Assembly (NCBI RefSeq): GCF_014697105.1
Contig: NZ_JACJRF010000018.1
Location: 42,756-106,755, forward strand
DNA: 64,000 nucleotides
Direction: 5' to 3'
Source of the DNA: Anabaena subtropica FACHB-260
GTDB taxonomy: Bacteria > Cyanobacteriota > Cyanobacteriia > Cyanobacteriales > Nostocaceae
Shown here: positions 63,950 to 64,000 of the stretch, piece after piece
Position numbering within the stretch: the first letter of the stretch is position 1
How the letters are laid out: the number at the start of each line of letters is the position of its first letter
The notes under the pieces: generated by a model
Told to the model about the DNA's origin: nothing
Database searches by the model: none
Seen by the model: only the letters and a program-made list of their open reading frames with translations
Program-made: the position numbers and the translations under genes

Positions 63950-64000
63950 CCTGGCACCGAGCGATTGTGGCGTAGGGCAACCCCTAAACTATCGTAGCCG
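63950..64000 (-). rRNA. rrf: 5S ribosomal RNA, 3' part, cut by window edge
   Basis: The reverse complement of the window end reads CGGCTACGATAGTTTAGGGG, then GTTGCCCTACGCCACAATCG and GCTCGGTGCCAGG. These are the conserved 3' helices of cyanobacterial 5S rRNA, including the terminal CTCGGTGCCAGG that pairs with the 5' end. About 51 bases of the roughly 118-base gene are inside the window. The rRNA operon therefore lies to the right and points left, towards petA, ending at the terminator at 63898-63935. Confidence 0.85.

Overview
The window comes from a filamentous cyanobacterium of the Nostoc/Anabaena type (Nostocales). Evidence: a cytochrome b6f pair (petC, petA), cytochrome c6, a group 2 sigma factor of the SigE/SigC type, SigG with an anti-sigma gene, a HetZ-related protein, several cyanobacteria-only families (DUF2993, DUF4327, DUF751, DUF1400, DUF3067), many HIP1 octamers (GCGATCGC), and tandem heptamer repeats of the kind common in heterocystous strains. 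The assignment rests on recognition of families, not on a database search.

Layout. 1-4.2 kb: 3' part of a sigma factor gene, a GNAT acetyltransferase, petJ with a clear terminator, a DUF2993 protein and a lumenal-type pentapeptide protein. 4.3-12.3 kb: glycine cleavage genes gcvT, gcvH and gcvP, then leuS behind a hairpin-rich leader. 12.3-15.9 kb (minus strand): a ParA ATPase, a Q-rich coiled-coil partner coupled by a TAATG overlap, and a large membrane protein. The first two look like a type 2 McdAB carboxysome-positioning pair. Next to them is a non-coding block resembling the right end of an IS200/IS605 element. 15.9-21.1 kb: sigG and its anti-sigma gene, a small membrane protein, an L,D-transpeptidase, a ComFB/CdgR-type second-messenger receptor and an M23 peptidase. 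21.5-31.7 kb: a MASE1 hybrid histidine kinase, an LD-carboxypeptidase, a DUF1400 protein, a PhoD phosphatase with a Fur-like site, a TonB-dependent receptor and an SLH protein.

31.8-43.2 kb: a toxin-antitoxin pair, a GST, small conserved proteins, a 1.2 kb non-coding stretch, rbfA with a DUF751 gene, a convergent adenine methylase/nuclease pair, a HetZ-related regulator, a Sua5/YciO protein, larC and two tandem lipoproteins. 43.6-53.8 kb: a UPF0104 membrane protein, an unknown 442-residue protein, an ArsC/Spx-like protein, an alpha/beta hydrolase, a membrane-anchored kinase-like protein whose DFG motif reads HFG, a two-gene ABC exporter and an ABC1/UbiB kinase. 54-59 kb: envelope genes (mannose-1-phosphate guanylyltransferase, LytR-CpsA-Psr ligase, murJ) and a second pentapeptide protein. 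59.8-64 kb: tatC, a CsaA-like protein, DUF3067, petC-petA, a transposase remnant, and at the right edge the 3' end of a 5S rRNA gene on the minus strand with its terminator.

Most of the window is core chromosome. TatC exports folded Tat substrates, which here include the Rieske protein, PhoD and probably the LD-carboxypeptidase. Several neighbours serve peptidoglycan and the envelope. The accessory or less understood pieces are the McdAB-like cluster, the IS605-like RNA remnant, the methylase/nuclease pair, the toxin-antitoxin pair, the HFG kinase and the twin pentapeptide proteins. No CRISPR array and no tRNA gene was recognised.
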